A stretch of DNA of 64,000 bases from an uncultured Faecalibacterium sp. (GCA_934547065.1 CAKTEF010000002.1:1-64000), one strand, 5' to 3'; shown: positions 16,344-28,473, numbered from the stretch's first letter. Program-made: numbers and translations. Notes: a model not told the origin generated them from the sequence alone.

Positions 16344-17236
16344 AAGAAACGCACCTCGCGGATGCTGCCCGGAGACGCACGCCCTGTCAGCCAGACCAGG
16401 ACCCGCAGGGCCCGCTGTTCCAGCAAGCGCTGTACCTGCGGACGCATCGTCGCCTGCTCCGGGCTGGCGGCATGGAGCGTTGCGATGAAATCCACTCCGC
16501 TGAACAGTCCCTGTTCCAGCATCCGCACCTCGTCCAGGCTGCCCAGCTCATCCAGCAGGATCACCTGCGGTGAAAGGGTCCGCAGCGCCATCTGCACCGC
16601 TTGTCCCTTTGGAATGCCGGAAAGGACATCCACTCCAGGAGTCCCGCTGCCGGAGCTCATCAGCTCCCGGCGCTCGTCGATGACCGAGACGATCTTTTTT
16701 TGCCGGGCAAGCTCTTGTGCAATGCTTCGCAGAAGCGTCGTTTTTCCGCTGTCCGGCTCACCGGCCAGGATCATGCCGGTAAAGTGCCCTTGAAGGGCTG
16801 CCATCAGCTCCGGCGGCAGGGCAATGGTCCGTTCCCGCGCGATCCGCAGATTGACAGAGGTCAGCTCCTGCAGGACCAGCCCCTCCTCCGGGTGAGCGAA
16901 AAAACGCCCGCCCAAACCGGCGCGGCAGCCGGTTTCCAGTGTCACATACCCTTGAGCGATCTCCGCCTGATGGGTATGCACCGACCCGCCGCAGAGCGTG
17001 AACAGGATTTCCTCCATCTGCAGCGGGGTCAGCCGGAGCGTTTGCAGCCCGGCCAGTTCTTTTGCAAGCTGCTGCGGGGTACGCAGGATCCCCTGCACCG
17101 TAAACTGCGGCGCGCCGCCCTGCCGGAGCCGGATCTCGTGGACCTGCGCCGCAAGACAGGCCGGCATCTCCAGCAGCGGCCGCGCAAGCCAGCTGGGCAG
17201 TGCCTGTACGGTCTGGTAATACTCGTCCATCTTCAT
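16340..17236 (-). CDS. spoIIIAA: stage III sporulation protein AA (ATPase)
   Basis: 298 residues. This is the cytoplasmic secretion-type ATPase of the feeding channel, with Walker A GEPDSGKTT and the Walker B region 'VILLDELGS'. First gene of spoIIIA. The ATG at 17236 has GGAGGG five bases upstream; ATG 17230 is also possible. Expression by mother-cell sigma-E is known for the family, and a sigma-E-like -10 lies upstream. Confidence 0.95.
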   Translation of the reverse strand: MKMDEYYQTVQALPSWLARPLLEMPACLAAQVHEIRLRQGGAPQFTVQGILRTPQQLAKELAGLQTLRLTPLQMEEILFTLCGGSVHTHQAEIAQGYVTLETGCRAGLGGRFFAHPEEGLVLQELTSVNLRIARERTIALPPELMAALQGHFTGMILAGEPDSGKTTLLRSIAQELARQKKIVSVIDERRELMSSGSGTPGVDVLSGIPKGQAVQMALRTLSPQVILLDELGSLDEVRMLEQGLFSGVDFIATLHAASPEQATMRPQVQRLLEQRALRVLVWLTGRASPGSIREVRFL

Positions 17237-17261
17237 TTCTCCCTCCGAGGTTCTTGCCATT

Positions 17262-17269
17262 ACTTTATG
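17262..17269 (-). promoter_or_regulatory. possible sigma-E -10 element for the spoIIIA operon
   Basis: CATAAAGT on the - strand fits the sigma-E -10 (CATACANT-like) about 26 bases before the spoIIIAA start. The -35 region ('TTCTATC' about 13 bases further up) is a poor match, so the site is tentative. Confidence 0.35.
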
Positions 17270-17301
17270 CGCAGGAACCCAGGATAGAACGCAGCACACA
17301 G

Positions 17302-17334
17302 AAAAGGGGCCGTCGCATGTGCAACAGCCCCTTT
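17302..17334 (-). terminator. terminator after ligA
   Basis: GCCCCTTT (17327-17334) pairs with AAAGGGGC (17303-17310) around an inner GTTGC/GCGAC stem. It separates ligA from the spoIIIA operon, which reads in the same direction. Confidence 0.75.
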
Positions 17335-17348
17335 GGGAAATTTATCGG

Positions 17349-19710
<2,362 letters not shown>

Positions 19711-19753
19711 AAAAAGAGCCGTCCTCCCGGTCATCCCAGGAGAGCGGCTCTTT
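19711..19753 (-). terminator. terminator after pfkA
   Basis: On the - strand, AAAGAGCCG (19753-19745) pairs with CGGCTCTTT (19721-19713), with further pairing GGAG/CTCC inside, then TTTTT. It lies 30 bases after the pfkA stop. Confidence 0.85.
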
Positions 19754-19782
19754 CAAATGCAGCTTAGGCTTAATTGATTAAC

Positions 19783-20757
19783 TTAGATAGAAATGGTGTT
19801 GCACACATCCACCAGCACCGGGTCCAAGCTCTTGGTCATTTCAAGGGCCTCATCCACAGGGTAATCCACCAGGTGCTCGCCTTTCATGCCGACGATGCGG
19901 TTATACTTCCCCTGTTCCAGCAGGCAGACAGCATGATAGCCCATTGCAGATGCATTCACGCGGTCACGCAGGGTGGGAGAACCGCCGCGCTGGACATGGC
20001 CCAGGATGGTGGCGCGGGTGTCGATGCCGGTGCGGGCCTGGATCTCGTTTGCGATCTCCTGCGAGTGGCCGATGCCCTCGGCTACGATCACGATGAAGTG
20101 ACGCTTGCCGGTGCGCTGCGTCTCGGTGATCTTGTCCAGGATATCATGCTGCATGTCAAATTCCTTTTCCGGCAGCAGCACAGCCATTGCACCGGAAGCA
20201 ATGGCAACGTTCAGGGCAATGTAACCGGCATTGCGGCCCATGACCTCGACCACACTGCAGCGGTCGTGGCTCTGGGTGGTGTCGCGCAGCTTGTCGATCA
20301 TCTCCAGTGCGGTGTTCATGGCCGTGTCGTAGCCGATGGTGTAATCGGTGCAGGCAATGTCGTTGTCAATGGTGCCGGGCAGGCCGATCATGGGGATGCC
20401 GCGGTGTGCCAGCTCGCGTGCGCCGCGGTAGGAGCCGTCGCCGCCGATCACGACCAGCGCATCGATGCCCAGTTCACGGCACTTTTCAGCGCCCTTGTCC
20501 TGACCCTCTTTGGTCTTGAACTCCAGGCAGCGGGCCGTGTACAGGATGGTGCCGCCGGCAGAAATAATGTTGGAAACGCTGCGCAGGTTCATTTCAAAGC
20601 ATTCACCGTTCAGCAGGCCGTTATAGCCGCGCTGAATGCCGATCATCCGGAAACCCTTGTGCAGGCCGGTACGGACCACTGCACGAACCGCAGCGTTCAT
20701 GCCAGGGGCATCGCCGCCGCTGGTCAACACACCAATCGTCTTGATTTGCTTTTCCAT
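19783..20757 (-). CDS. pfkA: 6-phosphofructokinase
   Basis: A 324-residue enzyme converting fructose 6-phosphate to the 1,6-bisphosphate in glycolysis. 'GVLTSGGDAPGMNAAVRA' binds nucleotide; 'IGGDGSYRGA' with Gly-Gly-Asp-Gly-Ser points to ATP rather than pyrophosphate use; 'GTIDNDI' holds the catalytic Asp. ATG 20757 is preceded by GGAGG. It is a single-gene unit with its own promoter and terminator; pyruvate kinase is not adjacent. Confidence 0.95.
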   Translation of the reverse strand: MEKQIKTIGVLTSGGDAPGMNAAVRAVVRTGLHKGFRMIGIQRGYNGLLNGECFEMNLRSVSNIISAGGTILYTARCLEFKTKEGQDKGAEKCRELGIDALVVIGGDGSYRGARELAHRGIPMIGLPGTIDNDIACTDYTIGYDTAMNTALEMIDKLRDTTQSHDRCSVVEVMGRNAGYIALNVAIASGAMAVLLPEKEFDMQHDILDKITETQRTGKRHFIVIVAEGIGHSQEIANEIQARTGIDTRATILGHVQRGGSPTLRDRVNASAMGYHAVCLLEQGKYNRIVGMKGEHLVDYPVDEALEMTKSLDPVLVDVCNTISI

Positions 20758-20864
20758 TGAGAGATTCCCTCCAATTGTTTCTTCTTTCAACCAGGGGAGC
20801 CGTTCCTTCTCCTTTGGATACCGCCCCGCCGCCTTGTTCAAGGCCTCTTAGCTCGTCTTGAGTA

Positions 20865-20893
20865 ATTATAACACAATCCGCGCTTGAATCCAA
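20865..20893 (-). promoter_or_regulatory. sigma-A promoter of pfkA
   Basis: -35 TTGGAT (20893-20888) and -10 TATAAT (20870-20865) with a 17-base spacer, about 108 bases before the pfkA start. Two copies of AGAACGG (20944-20950 and 20963-20969) stand further upstream. Confidence 0.75.
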
Positions 20894-20996
20894 TACCTTT
20901 TTGAAACTCCGTTAAAATTTTATTGAAGTTGAAAAAGATACTTAGAACGGCACTTTTGTCACAGAACGGTTTCGTTTCAATTGATGCACTCGCATG

Positions 20997-23900
20997 TCAT
21001 TTTGTTGCAACATTTTTTTCGCCGACCAATCGGCGGAGTTCCTGAAAAAGCAGCGGGTGGCCGGAGGCGTACAATCTGCGGGGGGCTGCCAGCTTCTGCT
21101 TAGTGTCCTCCAGATAAAAAATCACCGGCATATCCCCGTCAAAAATCTCCAGCAGGTTGATTACTTTTGCGTACTCCGGGCAGCTGCGGGACGGCAGGCG
21201 GACATACAGCCGCTGGGCCGCCGCCCGCATCCGGTCCGGGCGGTTGGCCTGCGGGCGGCCGGGCACATAGCCTTCGATGGGCGAAATGCTCTCTGCCATC
21301 AGCTTGGAGGGTTCATCCTCCCGCACCGAGAGCCGCCCCTCAATGACCACGACCGCATTTTCTTTCAGCGCATCCCGGAACGTATCCAGCACCCGCGGGA
21401 ACACGATCACTTCCATGGTACCGGTCAGATCTTCCACGCTGGTAAACGCCATCATGTTGTTGGATTTGGTGGTCATCATCCTGTTTTTTACAATGGTGCA
21501 GACGATGCGGACATGGGCGTTGTCCAGCCCATGGGCTTCTTCCCCGTTCAGTGCTTTGATGGAATGGGTCGCAAACCTGGCCGACTGCTCCCGGTAAGCA
21601 TCCAGCGGATGGCCGGAAAGGTACAGGCCGCTGACTTCCTTTTCCTGCTGCAAAAGCTCTGTTTTGGGATACTCCGGGAACGGCTTGATCTCGTAACTGT
21701 CCGCCACCGGGGCATCGTCCGAGCCATTCATCATCGAAAACAGGTCGATCTGGCCGTCCAGATTCCGCCGGGCATCGCTTTCCACGCTTTTCAGAATGCC
21801 ATCGGCAGCCTCCACCATGCTGTGGCGGTTGCTGCCCATCGAATCAAACGCACCGGCCTTGATCAGGCACTCCACAGCCCGGCGGTTCAGCTCGTTGCCG
21901 TACATCCTCTTGCAAAAATCGTACAGGCTGGTATAGGGCTTGCCGCTCCGCTCCTCGACCACCCGTTCGATCAGGTTGCGGCCTACGTTCTTGACGGCAT
22001 TCAGGCCAAAGCGGATCCGCCCGTGTTCGTCCGCTGTGAACCCGCCGCCCGAGCCATTGATGTCCGGCGGCAGGACCTTGATGCCCAGGCGGGCACACTC
22101 GCCGGAATATTCAATGACCTTGTCCGTGTTGTCCAGAACACTGGTCAGCAGGGCGGCCATGAACTCGCTGGGGTAGTGGCACTTGAGGTAGGCCGTCTGA
22201 AATGCAACGTATGCGTAGCAGGCCGCATGGCTCTTGTTGAATGCATAAGATGCAAAACTAGACATTTCATCGTAGATTTCGTTGGCCACCTTTTCCGAAA
22301 TGCCGTTTGCCACACAGCCGGGGCATTCGTTGCCGGGGTCGGTGCAGCCGTGGACAAAATGCTCCCGCTCCGCCTCCATCACGGCGTGTTTCTTTTTGCT
22401 CATGGCGCGGCGGACATTATCGGCCTGGCCGAACGAAAAGCCCGCCAGCTCCCGGAAGATCTGCATGACCTGCTCCTGATATACGATGCAGCCATTGGTC
22501 ACATCCAGGATGTGGGCCAGCTGTGGGGTCTTGTAGAGGATCTTTTCCGGCTCGTGGCGGTTGCGCAGATACGTCGGGATGGAGTCCATGGGGCCTGGGC
22601 GGTACAGGCTGATCAGAGCGATGACATCTTCCAGATTCTTCGGCTGCAAACCCACCAGCACCTGTTTCATGCCGGTGGATTCCAACTGGAACACGCCCTC
22701 TGTCTCACCCTGGGAGAGCATCCGGTAGGTATCCGGATCGTCGTAATCCAGCTTGGAAATGGTAAACGCCGGGTCCTTTTTCTGGATCGCCGTTTCGGCA
22801 TCCCGGATCACGGTCAGGGTCCGCAGACCCAGAAAGTCCATTTTCAGCAGGCCAAGTTCTTCGATCTCGGTCATATTGAACTGGGTCACAGGCAGGCCGT
22901 CGTTGGTGGCAAGCGGCAGATAGTGATCCGTCGGTTCCGGGGTGATCACAACGCCCGCCGCATGGGTGGAAGCATGGCGGGGCATTCCTTCCACTTTCAA
23001 GGCTGTGTCGATGAGCTCCGTCACCTGCGGGTCGGTATCGTACATCCGCTTCAGTTCCGGCGAAACTTCCAATGCGCGCTTCAGCGTCATTTTCAGTTCC
23101 ATGGGCACCTGTTTTGCCACCACATCCACATTCTGATAAGGCATACCCAGCACACGGCCCACGTCGCGGATGGCGTTGCGGGCAGCCATGGTGCCAAAGG
23201 TGACGATCTGGGCCACATGGTCTGCGCCGTATTTGCGGTTTACATAATCAATGACTTCCTGGCGGCGCTCGTAGCAGAAGTCCACGTCAAAATCGGGCAT
23301 ACTGACGCGTTCCGGGTTCAGGAAGCGTTCAAAGATCAGATTGTAGCGGATGGGGTCGATGTCCGTGATGCCCACACTGTACGCGGCGATGCTGCCCGCA
23401 CCGGAGCCACGGCCGGGTCCCACCGGGATGCCCTGACTTTTGGCGTAGTTGACGTAATCCCAGACGATGAGGTAGTAGTTGGTGTACCCCATCGACTTGA
23501 TGACCCCGATCTCGTAGTTCAGGCGGTCTTGATTGCTTTGGGGCACATTGGGGCCATAGCGGCGTTCCAGGCCTTCCCAGCAGAGCTTTTCAAAAAACGC
23601 CTGATTGTCCATGCCGCCGGGCGCTTTGTAATACGGGATCTTGGTGTGTCCAAAATCAAAATCAAAATCACATTGGTCGGCAATGATCTGGGTGTTGGCG
23701 CAGGCCTCCGGGACCATGGAGAACAGATCGTACATCTCATCGGTCGTTTTGACGTAGAATTCGTCGGTCTGAAATTCCATCCGGTCCGCGTCCTGCATCG
23801 TCTTCCCTGTCTGGATGCAGAGCAGAATGGCCTGCATCTTGGCATCCTCTTTGCGCAGGTAATGGGAGTCGTTGGTGGCTGCCATGGGGATGCCTGTCTC

Positions 23901-24512
23901 GCGGGCGAGCTTGATGAGCTGGGGCAGGACGATGTTGTCTTCTTCCAGGCCATGATCCTGAAGCTCAATATAATAGTTTCCCTCGCCGAACAGGTCGCGG
24001 TACCACAGAGCGGATGTCTTGGCCCGTTCATAATCACCGGCCAGAATGGCCTGCGGGATCTCACCGGCAAGGCAGGCCGACATGCAGATCAGCCCCTCGT
24101 GGTACTGCTCCAACAGCTGCTTATCCACACGGGGTTTGGAGTAAAAGCCCTCGGTAAAAGCAGCCGACACCATTTTGATGAGGTTTTTATAGCCTGTTTC
24201 GTTCTTGCACAGCAGGATCAGGTGGTTGTTGCCATCGATCTTATTCACCTTATCAAAGCGGGTCCGGGTAGCCACATAGACCTCACAGCCGATGATGGGC
24301 TTGATGCCCGCCTTTTTGGCCGCCTTATAAAACTGCACACAGCCGTACATTACGCCATGGTCGGTGCAGGCAATGGCGGTCTGGCCGCACTCCTTGACCC
24401 GGTCCATCAACTGGTCGATCCGGCAGGCACCATCCAGCAGGCTGTATTCCGTATGGATATGGAGGTGGACAAAATCCCGCCCCTGCTTGTTTCCTGCACT
24501 CGGTTCGGTCAT
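20997..24512 (-). CDS. dnaE: DNA polymerase III alpha subunit DnaE
   Basis: A 1171-residue C-family polymerase of the DnaE1 type. The N-terminal PHP domain starts with 'FVHLHIHTEYSLLDGA'. The polymerase core shows 'PDFDVDFCYERR' with the catalytic aspartates, then a helix-hairpin-helix and a C-terminal OB fold. In Firmicutes, DnaE extends primers before PolC takes over. ATG 24512 has AGGAGG upstream and overlaps the whiA stop by four bases. It is the last gene of hprK-murB-rapZ-whiA-dnaE. Confidence 0.96.
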   Translation of the reverse strand: MTEPSAGNKQGRDFVHLHIHTEYSLLDGACRIDQLMDRVKECGQTAIACTDHGVMYGCVQFYKAAKKAGIKPIIGCEVYVATRTRFDKVNKIDGNNHLILLCKNETGYKNLIKMVSAAFTEGFYSKPRVDKQLLEQYHEGLICMSACLAGEIPQAILAGDYERAKTSALWYRDLFGEGNYYIELQDHGLEEDNIVLPQLIKLARETGIPMAATNDSHYLRKEDAKMQAILLCIQTGKTMQDADRMEFQTDEFYVKTTDEMYDLFSMVPEACANTQIIADQCDFDFDFGHTKIPYYKAPGGMDNQAFFEKLCWEGLERRYGPNVPQSNQDRLNYEIGVIKSMGYTNYYLIVWDYVNYAKSQGIPVGPGRGSGAGSIAAYSVGITDIDPIRYNLIFERFLNPERVSMPDFDVDFCYERRQEVIDYVNRKYGADHVAQIVTFGTMAARNAIRDVGRVLGMPYQNVDVVAKQVPMELKMTLKRALEVSPELKRMYDTDPQVTELIDTALKVEGMPRHASTHAAGVVITPEPTDHYLPLATNDGLPVTQFNMTEIEELGLLKMDFLGLRTLTVIRDAETAIQKKDPAFTISKLDYDDPDTYRMLSQGETEGVFQLESTGMKQVLVGLQPKNLEDVIALISLYRPGPMDSIPTYLRNRHEPEKILYKTPQLAHILDVTNGCIVYQEQVMQIFRELAGFSFGQADNVRRAMSKKKHAVMEAEREHFVHGCTDPGNECPGCVANGISEKVANEIYDEMSSFASYAFNKSHAACYAYVAFQTAYLKCHYPSEFMAALLTSVLDNTDKVIEYSGECARLGIKVLPPDINGSGGGFTADEHGRIRFGLNAVKNVGRNLIERVVEERSGKPYTSLYDFCKRMYGNELNRRAVECLIKAGAFDSMGSNRHSMVEAADGILKSVESDARRNLDGQIDLFSMMNGSDDAPVADSYEIKPFPEYPKTELLQQEKEVSGLYLSGHPLDAYREQSARFATHSIKALNGEEAHGLDNAHVRIVCTIVKNRMMTTKSNNMMAFTSVEDLTGTMEVIVFPRVLDTFRDALKENAVVVIEGRLSVREDEPSKLMAESISPIEGYVPGRPQANRPDRMRAAAQRLYVRLPSRSCPEYAKVINLLEIFDGDMPVIFYLEDTKQKLAAPRRLYASGHPLLFQELRRLVGEKNVATK

Positions 24513-25447
24513 TCCGCTTCCTCCTGTTCTGCTTGTTCTTCCATCCGCTGGCGCATGGCATCGGCCAGTGCTTCCAGCTTTTTCATCCGGTGCGACAGCC
24601 CCGATTTGCTGATGGGCGGATCAAAGCAGGCACACAGCGCGGTCAGCGACAGATCCGGATATTCCATCCGCTTGGCGGCTGCCTGCTGCAATGCGTCCGG
24701 CAGGCTTTCCATTGCATCCTGCTCCTGCAAAAAGCGGATCGCTTTCAGGGTGTGGGCGTTGGCACGGGCTGTTTTGCCCAGGTTCGCGGTGTCGCAGTTG
24801 GTGTGGCGGTTGATCTGGTTGCGCACCTGCTTGACCGCCTTTTGTGTACCGATCTGTTCCGCCGCCTGTGCCGCCCCCATAAAGGCCAGGATGCGCTGCA
24901 CATTGGCACTGCTTTTGACATAAATCAGATTCACGCCGTTGCGGCGGGTGCGCCGGGGCGCAAATTCGTGTTCTGCCAAAAGGGCTTCAAAGTCACGGGC
25001 CAGATTGGTGCGCCCGGTCAGAAATTCCAGATTATATTCCTTTTGCGGATCCGTGACCGTTCCGCTGCATAAAAATGCCGCACCGATATAGGCGCTGACG
25101 CAGGTCTGGCACCGGATCAGCCGCGGGTCGATCTGCAGGCTGGTCTCGGTGCCAGTGGTGCCAAACAGCTCATGCATCCGCGCCACCTGCTCCGGTGTAC
25201 GGATGCCAAACTCATACACTGCGCCGCTGGGGCGGCTTTTTTCCGTAACGGTTCCCTGAACCCCGCAGCGGGCAAACAGCTGTTCGGCCACATGGGCGGT
25301 CTGCGCCTGCTCGGTTTGCAGCACCAGACCTTTTTGATCGAAATATTTGGCAAAGCAGGCAATGCCGTAGGCGGCTGCCCGCACGCAGCAATCCTTTTGC
25401 AGGCTGCGCTGTGCGATTTCTTCCCGTGCATGGGATGCAAAGCTCAT
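24509..25447 (-). CDS. whiA: WhiA family DNA-binding protein
   Basis: 312 residues. An N-terminal homing-endonuclease-like (LAGLIDADG-related, non-catalytic) domain is followed by a C-terminal helix-turn-helix, seen as 'LSLTALCACFDPPISKSGLSHR'-like sequence. In Bacillus it affects division and chromosome segregation. ATG 25447 fits the family start ('MSFASHAREE'); its ribosome site is weak (GAGAGA). rapZ ends 38 bases upstream, the usual neighbour. Confidence 0.93.
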   Translation of the reverse strand: MSFASHAREEIAQRSLQKDCCVRAAAYGIACFAKYFDQKGLVLQTEQAQTAHVAEQLFARCGVQGTVTEKSRPSGAVYEFGIRTPEQVARMHELFGTTGTETSLQIDPRLIRCQTCVSAYIGAAFLCSGTVTDPQKEYNLEFLTGRTNLARDFEALLAEHEFAPRRTRRNGVNLIYVKSSANVQRILAFMGAAQAAEQIGTQKAVKQVRNQINRHTNCDTANLGKTARANAHTLKAIRFLQEQDAMESLPDALQQAAAKRMEYPDLSLTALCACFDPPISKSGLSHRMKKLEALADAMRQRMEEQAEQEEAE

Positions 25448-25485
25448 GATCGTTCTCTCGTTTCTTTTTTTGTCCACAGCGGCGC

Positions 25486-26349
25486 TCAGCGTGTGGCATC
25501 CCGGTGCTGCACGCCGACTTTATAGCCAAGCCGCTCACAATATTCTGCGATCTTCCGCGCAAAGGTGATGGAGCGGTGCTTACCGCCCGTACAGCCCACC
25601 GCAACCGTCAGCTGGCTCTTTCCCTCTTTGACATACAGCGGCAGTGCATAATCCAGAAAGTTTTCGTACCGATGGAGAAGTTCCTGCGCCTCCGGGTGGT
25701 CCATCACAAAATCCACTACTTCCTGGTCCAAGCCGGTCTTGTGTTTTAGCTCCGGCACATAAAAGGGGTTGGGCAGGCAGCGCACATCCAGCACCAGGTT
25801 GGAATCCTCCGGGATGCCGAACTTGAAGCCGAACGACATCACGGTCAGCTTCATAGCCCCTTTTGCCCCACCGCCCGCCATGAACAGATTGCAGATCCGC
25901 TCCTTGTTCTGCGCGGTGGAAAGCAGCTCCGTATTGATGATGTAATTGGCGCGGTCCCGCAAGGGCTGCAGGATCTGGCGCTCCTTACCGAATGCCTCCC
26001 GCGTGGAAAGCCCGTCGGAAATGCTGATCGGGTGGCGGCGGCGCGTTTCACTGTACCGGCGCATCAGCACATCGTCCGGTGCCTCCACGAACAGGATCTC
26101 GTAAGCAATGCCCTGTTGATCCAGCTGCGCCAGTGCGTCCTCGATCTGCTCACTGGAGCGGCAGCCGCGCACATCCATGCAAAGTGCCACCCGCTTGAGC
26201 TGGTTATCGCCCGCCTTGGAAAACGCCGTGATGCTGGGCAGCAGTTCTGCCGGCAGATTATCGATGCAAAAAAATCCAATATCTTCCAGCGCATTCATGG
26301 CAACCGATTTGCCCGCGCCGGAAAGTCCGCTTACGATCAGAAGATCCAT
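25486..26349 (-). CDS. rapZ: RNase adapter RapZ (YvcJ), nucleotide-binding
   Basis: 287 residues. A P-loop GLSGAGKS near the N-terminus and the C-terminal 'VAVGCTGGKHRSITFA' are hallmark segments. In E. coli RapZ steers RNase E to the GlmZ RNA; in Bacillus YvcJ binds nucleotides and hydrolyses GTP. The role here is inferred. The frame upstream of ATG 26349 is not family-like. It lies 13 bases after murB. Confidence 0.94.
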   Translation of the reverse strand: MDLLIVSGLSGAGKSVAMNALEDIGFFCIDNLPAELLPSITAFSKAGDNQLKRVALCMDVRGCRSSEQIEDALAQLDQQGIAYEILFVEAPDDVLMRRYSETRRRHPISISDGLSTREAFGKERQILQPLRDRANYIINTELLSTAQNKERICNLFMAGGGAKGAMKLTVMSFGFKFGIPEDSNLVLDVRCLPNPFYVPELKHKTGLDQEVVDFVMDHPEAQELLHRYENFLDYALPLYVKEGKSQLTVAVGCTGGKHRSITFARKIAEYCERLGYKVGVQHRDATR

Positions 26350-26362
26350 TCTCTTTTTCCTC

Positions 26363-27301
26363 TTATGCCGTGACGACCCGGATCTCTTTTTCAAGATCAA
26401 ATCCCGTTTTTTCTTTTACGATGGCCCGCACCTCATCGCACAGGGCCAGCACATCGGCGCAGGTCGCACCGCCCAGGTTCACAACAAAACCGCAGTGCTT
26501 CTCACTGACGGCGGCTCTGCCGTGGCGGTATCCCCGCAGACCGCACTGGTCAATCAGGGCCGAAGCGTATGCTCCCACCGGACGCTTGAACGTACTGCCC
26601 GCACTGGGTTTGTCCAGCGGCTGCTTGTCGATGCGTTTCTGCATCAGTTCGTTCATCCGTGCCTTGATGGCAGCCGGGTCGCCCCGTTTCAGGTGGAATT
26701 TTGCGCTCAGGATGCACCCGCCGTTTTCCTCAAACACGCTGTGCCGGTACGAGAGATCGAGCGCGGCAGCATCCTCCGTTACGATCCGCCCCTCCTTTGT
26801 CAGGTAGGTCACGGTATCCAGAACATCTTTCATCTCCCCGCCGTAGGCACCGGCATTCATGTAGACCGCGCCGCCCACGGTGCCGGGGATGCCATAGGCA
26901 AATTCCAGGCCGGTCAGGCCGTTTTCCAGTGCCGCAGTACACAGGCTCGAAAGCTTCAGGCCTGCCCCCGCAGCAACGGCATCATAAACCTCTCCCGGCT
27001 CTGCGCCCGGATGGCAGACATTTTCCAGAACGCCGATGCCCATTTTCAGGGCCGTGAGATCCACGACCACGCCCCGGTAGCCGGCATCCTCAAACAGGAC
27101 ATTGCTGCCGTTGCCCAGCAGGTAATATTTTACGCCCCGCTCACGGCACAGCGCAAGGATGCGGCAGAGCTGCTGCTCGGTTTCAGGCAGAGCAAACACA
27201 TCCGCCGGGCCGCCGATCTTAAAGGTGCAGTGGGCAGCAAGCGGTTCGTTTTCAAAAAAGCAAAGGTTCTCTGCCCGCAGCTGTTGTTTCAATCGTTCCA
27301 T
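26363..27301 (-). CDS. murB: UDP-N-acetylenolpyruvoylglucosamine reductase MurB
   Basis: A 312-residue FAD enzyme completing UDP-MurNAc synthesis for peptidoglycan. The FAD-binding segments 'LLGNGSNVLFED' and 'GLEFAYGIPGTVGGAVYMNAGAYGG'-like sequence are visible, with the catalytic 'SAGSTFKRP' serine region. It has the length of the type found in Gram-positives and sits between hprK and rapZ. Confidence 0.95.
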   Translation of the reverse strand: MERLKQQLRAENLCFFENEPLAAHCTFKIGGPADVFALPETEQQLCRILALCRERGVKYYLLGNGSNVLFEDAGYRGVVVDLTALKMGIGVLENVCHPGAEPGEVYDAVAAGAGLKLSSLCTAALENGLTGLEFAYGIPGTVGGAVYMNAGAYGGEMKDVLDTVTYLTKEGRIVTEDAAALDLSYRHSVFEENGGCILSAKFHLKRGDPAAIKARMNELMQKRIDKQPLDKPSAGSTFKRPVGAYASALIDQCGLRGYRHGRAAVSEKHCGFVVNLGGATCADVLALCDEVRAIVKEKTGFDLEKEIRVVTA

Positions 27302-27331
27302 AAAAACGCGGTTCCTCTTTCTGTTGCAGAA

Positions 27332-28270
27332 TTATTCAACGGTGCCTTCCAGCCCCAGGCGGATCAGCAGCTCCTTCGCTGCATTATATCCCATCTTCTT
27401 CTGGCGGTTGTTGATGGCTGCCGTTTCCAGCACAACGGCCAGATTTCGGCCGGGCGAAACGGGAATGCTGGTGCTGGGGATGTTCACACCCAGGATCTCG
27501 TAATATTCGCTTTCCAGCCCGGTGCGCTGATAGTTTTTTGTGGGGTCCCAGGCTTCCAGCTGGACCACAAGGTCCAGGCTCTCGCTCACCTTGACCGCAC
27601 CCACACCAAACACACGGGCCACATTGACGATGCCAATGCCGCGCAATTCAATGAAATGACGGATATTTTCCGGGGCTGTACCCATGATCTGCCGGTTGGA
27701 CACCTTGCGCAGCTCCACGGCATCATCGGCCACCAGCCGGTGGCCGCGTTTGACCAGTTCAATGGCCAGTTCGCTTTTGCCAATGCCGCTGTCGCCCAGG
27801 ATCAGGATGCCCTCGCCGTACACTTCCACCAGAACGCCGTGGCGGGTGATGCGGGGTGCCAGTTCCAGGTTCAGCACACTGATCAGGCTGCCCATCAGGG
27901 TGCAGGTCGTCTCATTGGAACGCAGCAGAGCCACACCGTGCTTCTTGGCCAGCTCCTGCATCTCCGGGAACGGTTCCAGCTCCTCACTGCGGCCGACGAT
28001 GACCGCCGGGGGCTGCTGCCGGAACAGCTGATCCAGCGCCTCATACCGCTTTTCCGGCGAAAGGCCGGACAGGAAGTTCATCTCGGCAAGGCCCATGATC
28101 TGCAGCCGCAGCTTATCAAAATAATCGTAATAGCCTGCCAGGAACAGGCCCGGACGGTTGACCTCTGCGATCTCGACACAGATCGTATCCAGATCCTGCG
28201 GAGTGTAGACCACTTCCATGCTGACACGCTCGATCAGCTTTTTCAGCGAAACATTGAAATTCGCCATCAT
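27332..28270 (-). CDS. hprK: HPr kinase/phosphorylase
   Basis: A 312-residue bifunctional enzyme that phosphorylates and dephosphorylates HPr on serine for carbon catabolite control. Walker A GDSGIGKSE and the HprK signature 'LRGIGIVNVARVFGVGAV' are present. ATG 28270 follows AGGAGGA; ATG 28267 is adjacent and possible. It is the first gene of the operon ending with dnaE. Confidence 0.96.
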   Translation of the reverse strand: MMANFNVSLKKLIERVSMEVVYTPQDLDTICVEIAEVNRPGLFLAGYYDYFDKLRLQIMGLAEMNFLSGLSPEKRYEALDQLFRQQPPAVIVGRSEELEPFPEMQELAKKHGVALLRSNETTCTLMGSLISVLNLELAPRITRHGVLVEVYGEGILILGDSGIGKSELAIELVKRGHRLVADDAVELRKVSNRQIMGTAPENIRHFIELRGIGIVNVARVFGVGAVKVSESLDLVVQLEAWDPTKNYQRTGLESEYYEILGVNIPSTSIPVSPGRNLAVVLETAAINNRQKKMGYNAAKELLIRLGLEGTVE

Positions 28271-28335
28271 TCTTCCTCCTGCGTGTAGATTCCGTCCCTG
28301 TGCTGCAAGGCCGCCCACAGGGGTTTCTTTTCCCT

Positions 28336-28364
28336 ATTATAAACGAGATGGTTTCGGATTACAA
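28336..28364 (-). promoter_or_regulatory. sigma-A promoter of the hprK operon
   Basis: -35 TTGTAA (28364-28359), 17-base spacer, -10 TATAAT (28341-28336), reading away from the phosphate symporter gene. The leader is about 60 bases. Confidence 0.8.
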
Positions 28365-28406
28365 TGATGGATTCCGGAAAATCTTTGCGCGGTACCAGAC
28401 AAACGG

Positions 28407-28435
28407 TTGCATCTGTCCCAAAAGCCCTTTATAAT
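28407..28435 (+). promoter_or_regulatory. sigma-A promoter P1 upstream of the Na/Pi symporter
   Basis: -35 TTGCAT (28407-28412), 17-base spacer, -10 TATAAT (28430-28435). It lies about 140 bases before the start codon, upstream of the Pho-box-like repeats, so it may give basal transcription. Confidence 0.65.
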
Positions 28436-28473
28436 AAGGTTCACAGAGCATTTGCTGCCGAAATCTGCCTCAC

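Noticed and set aside
20994..24923. A 1309-codon open frame on + opposite dnaE and whiA
   Set aside because: It is the antisense shadow of GC-rich codon use. It has no ribosome site or recognisable motif, while the - strand genes are unambiguous.
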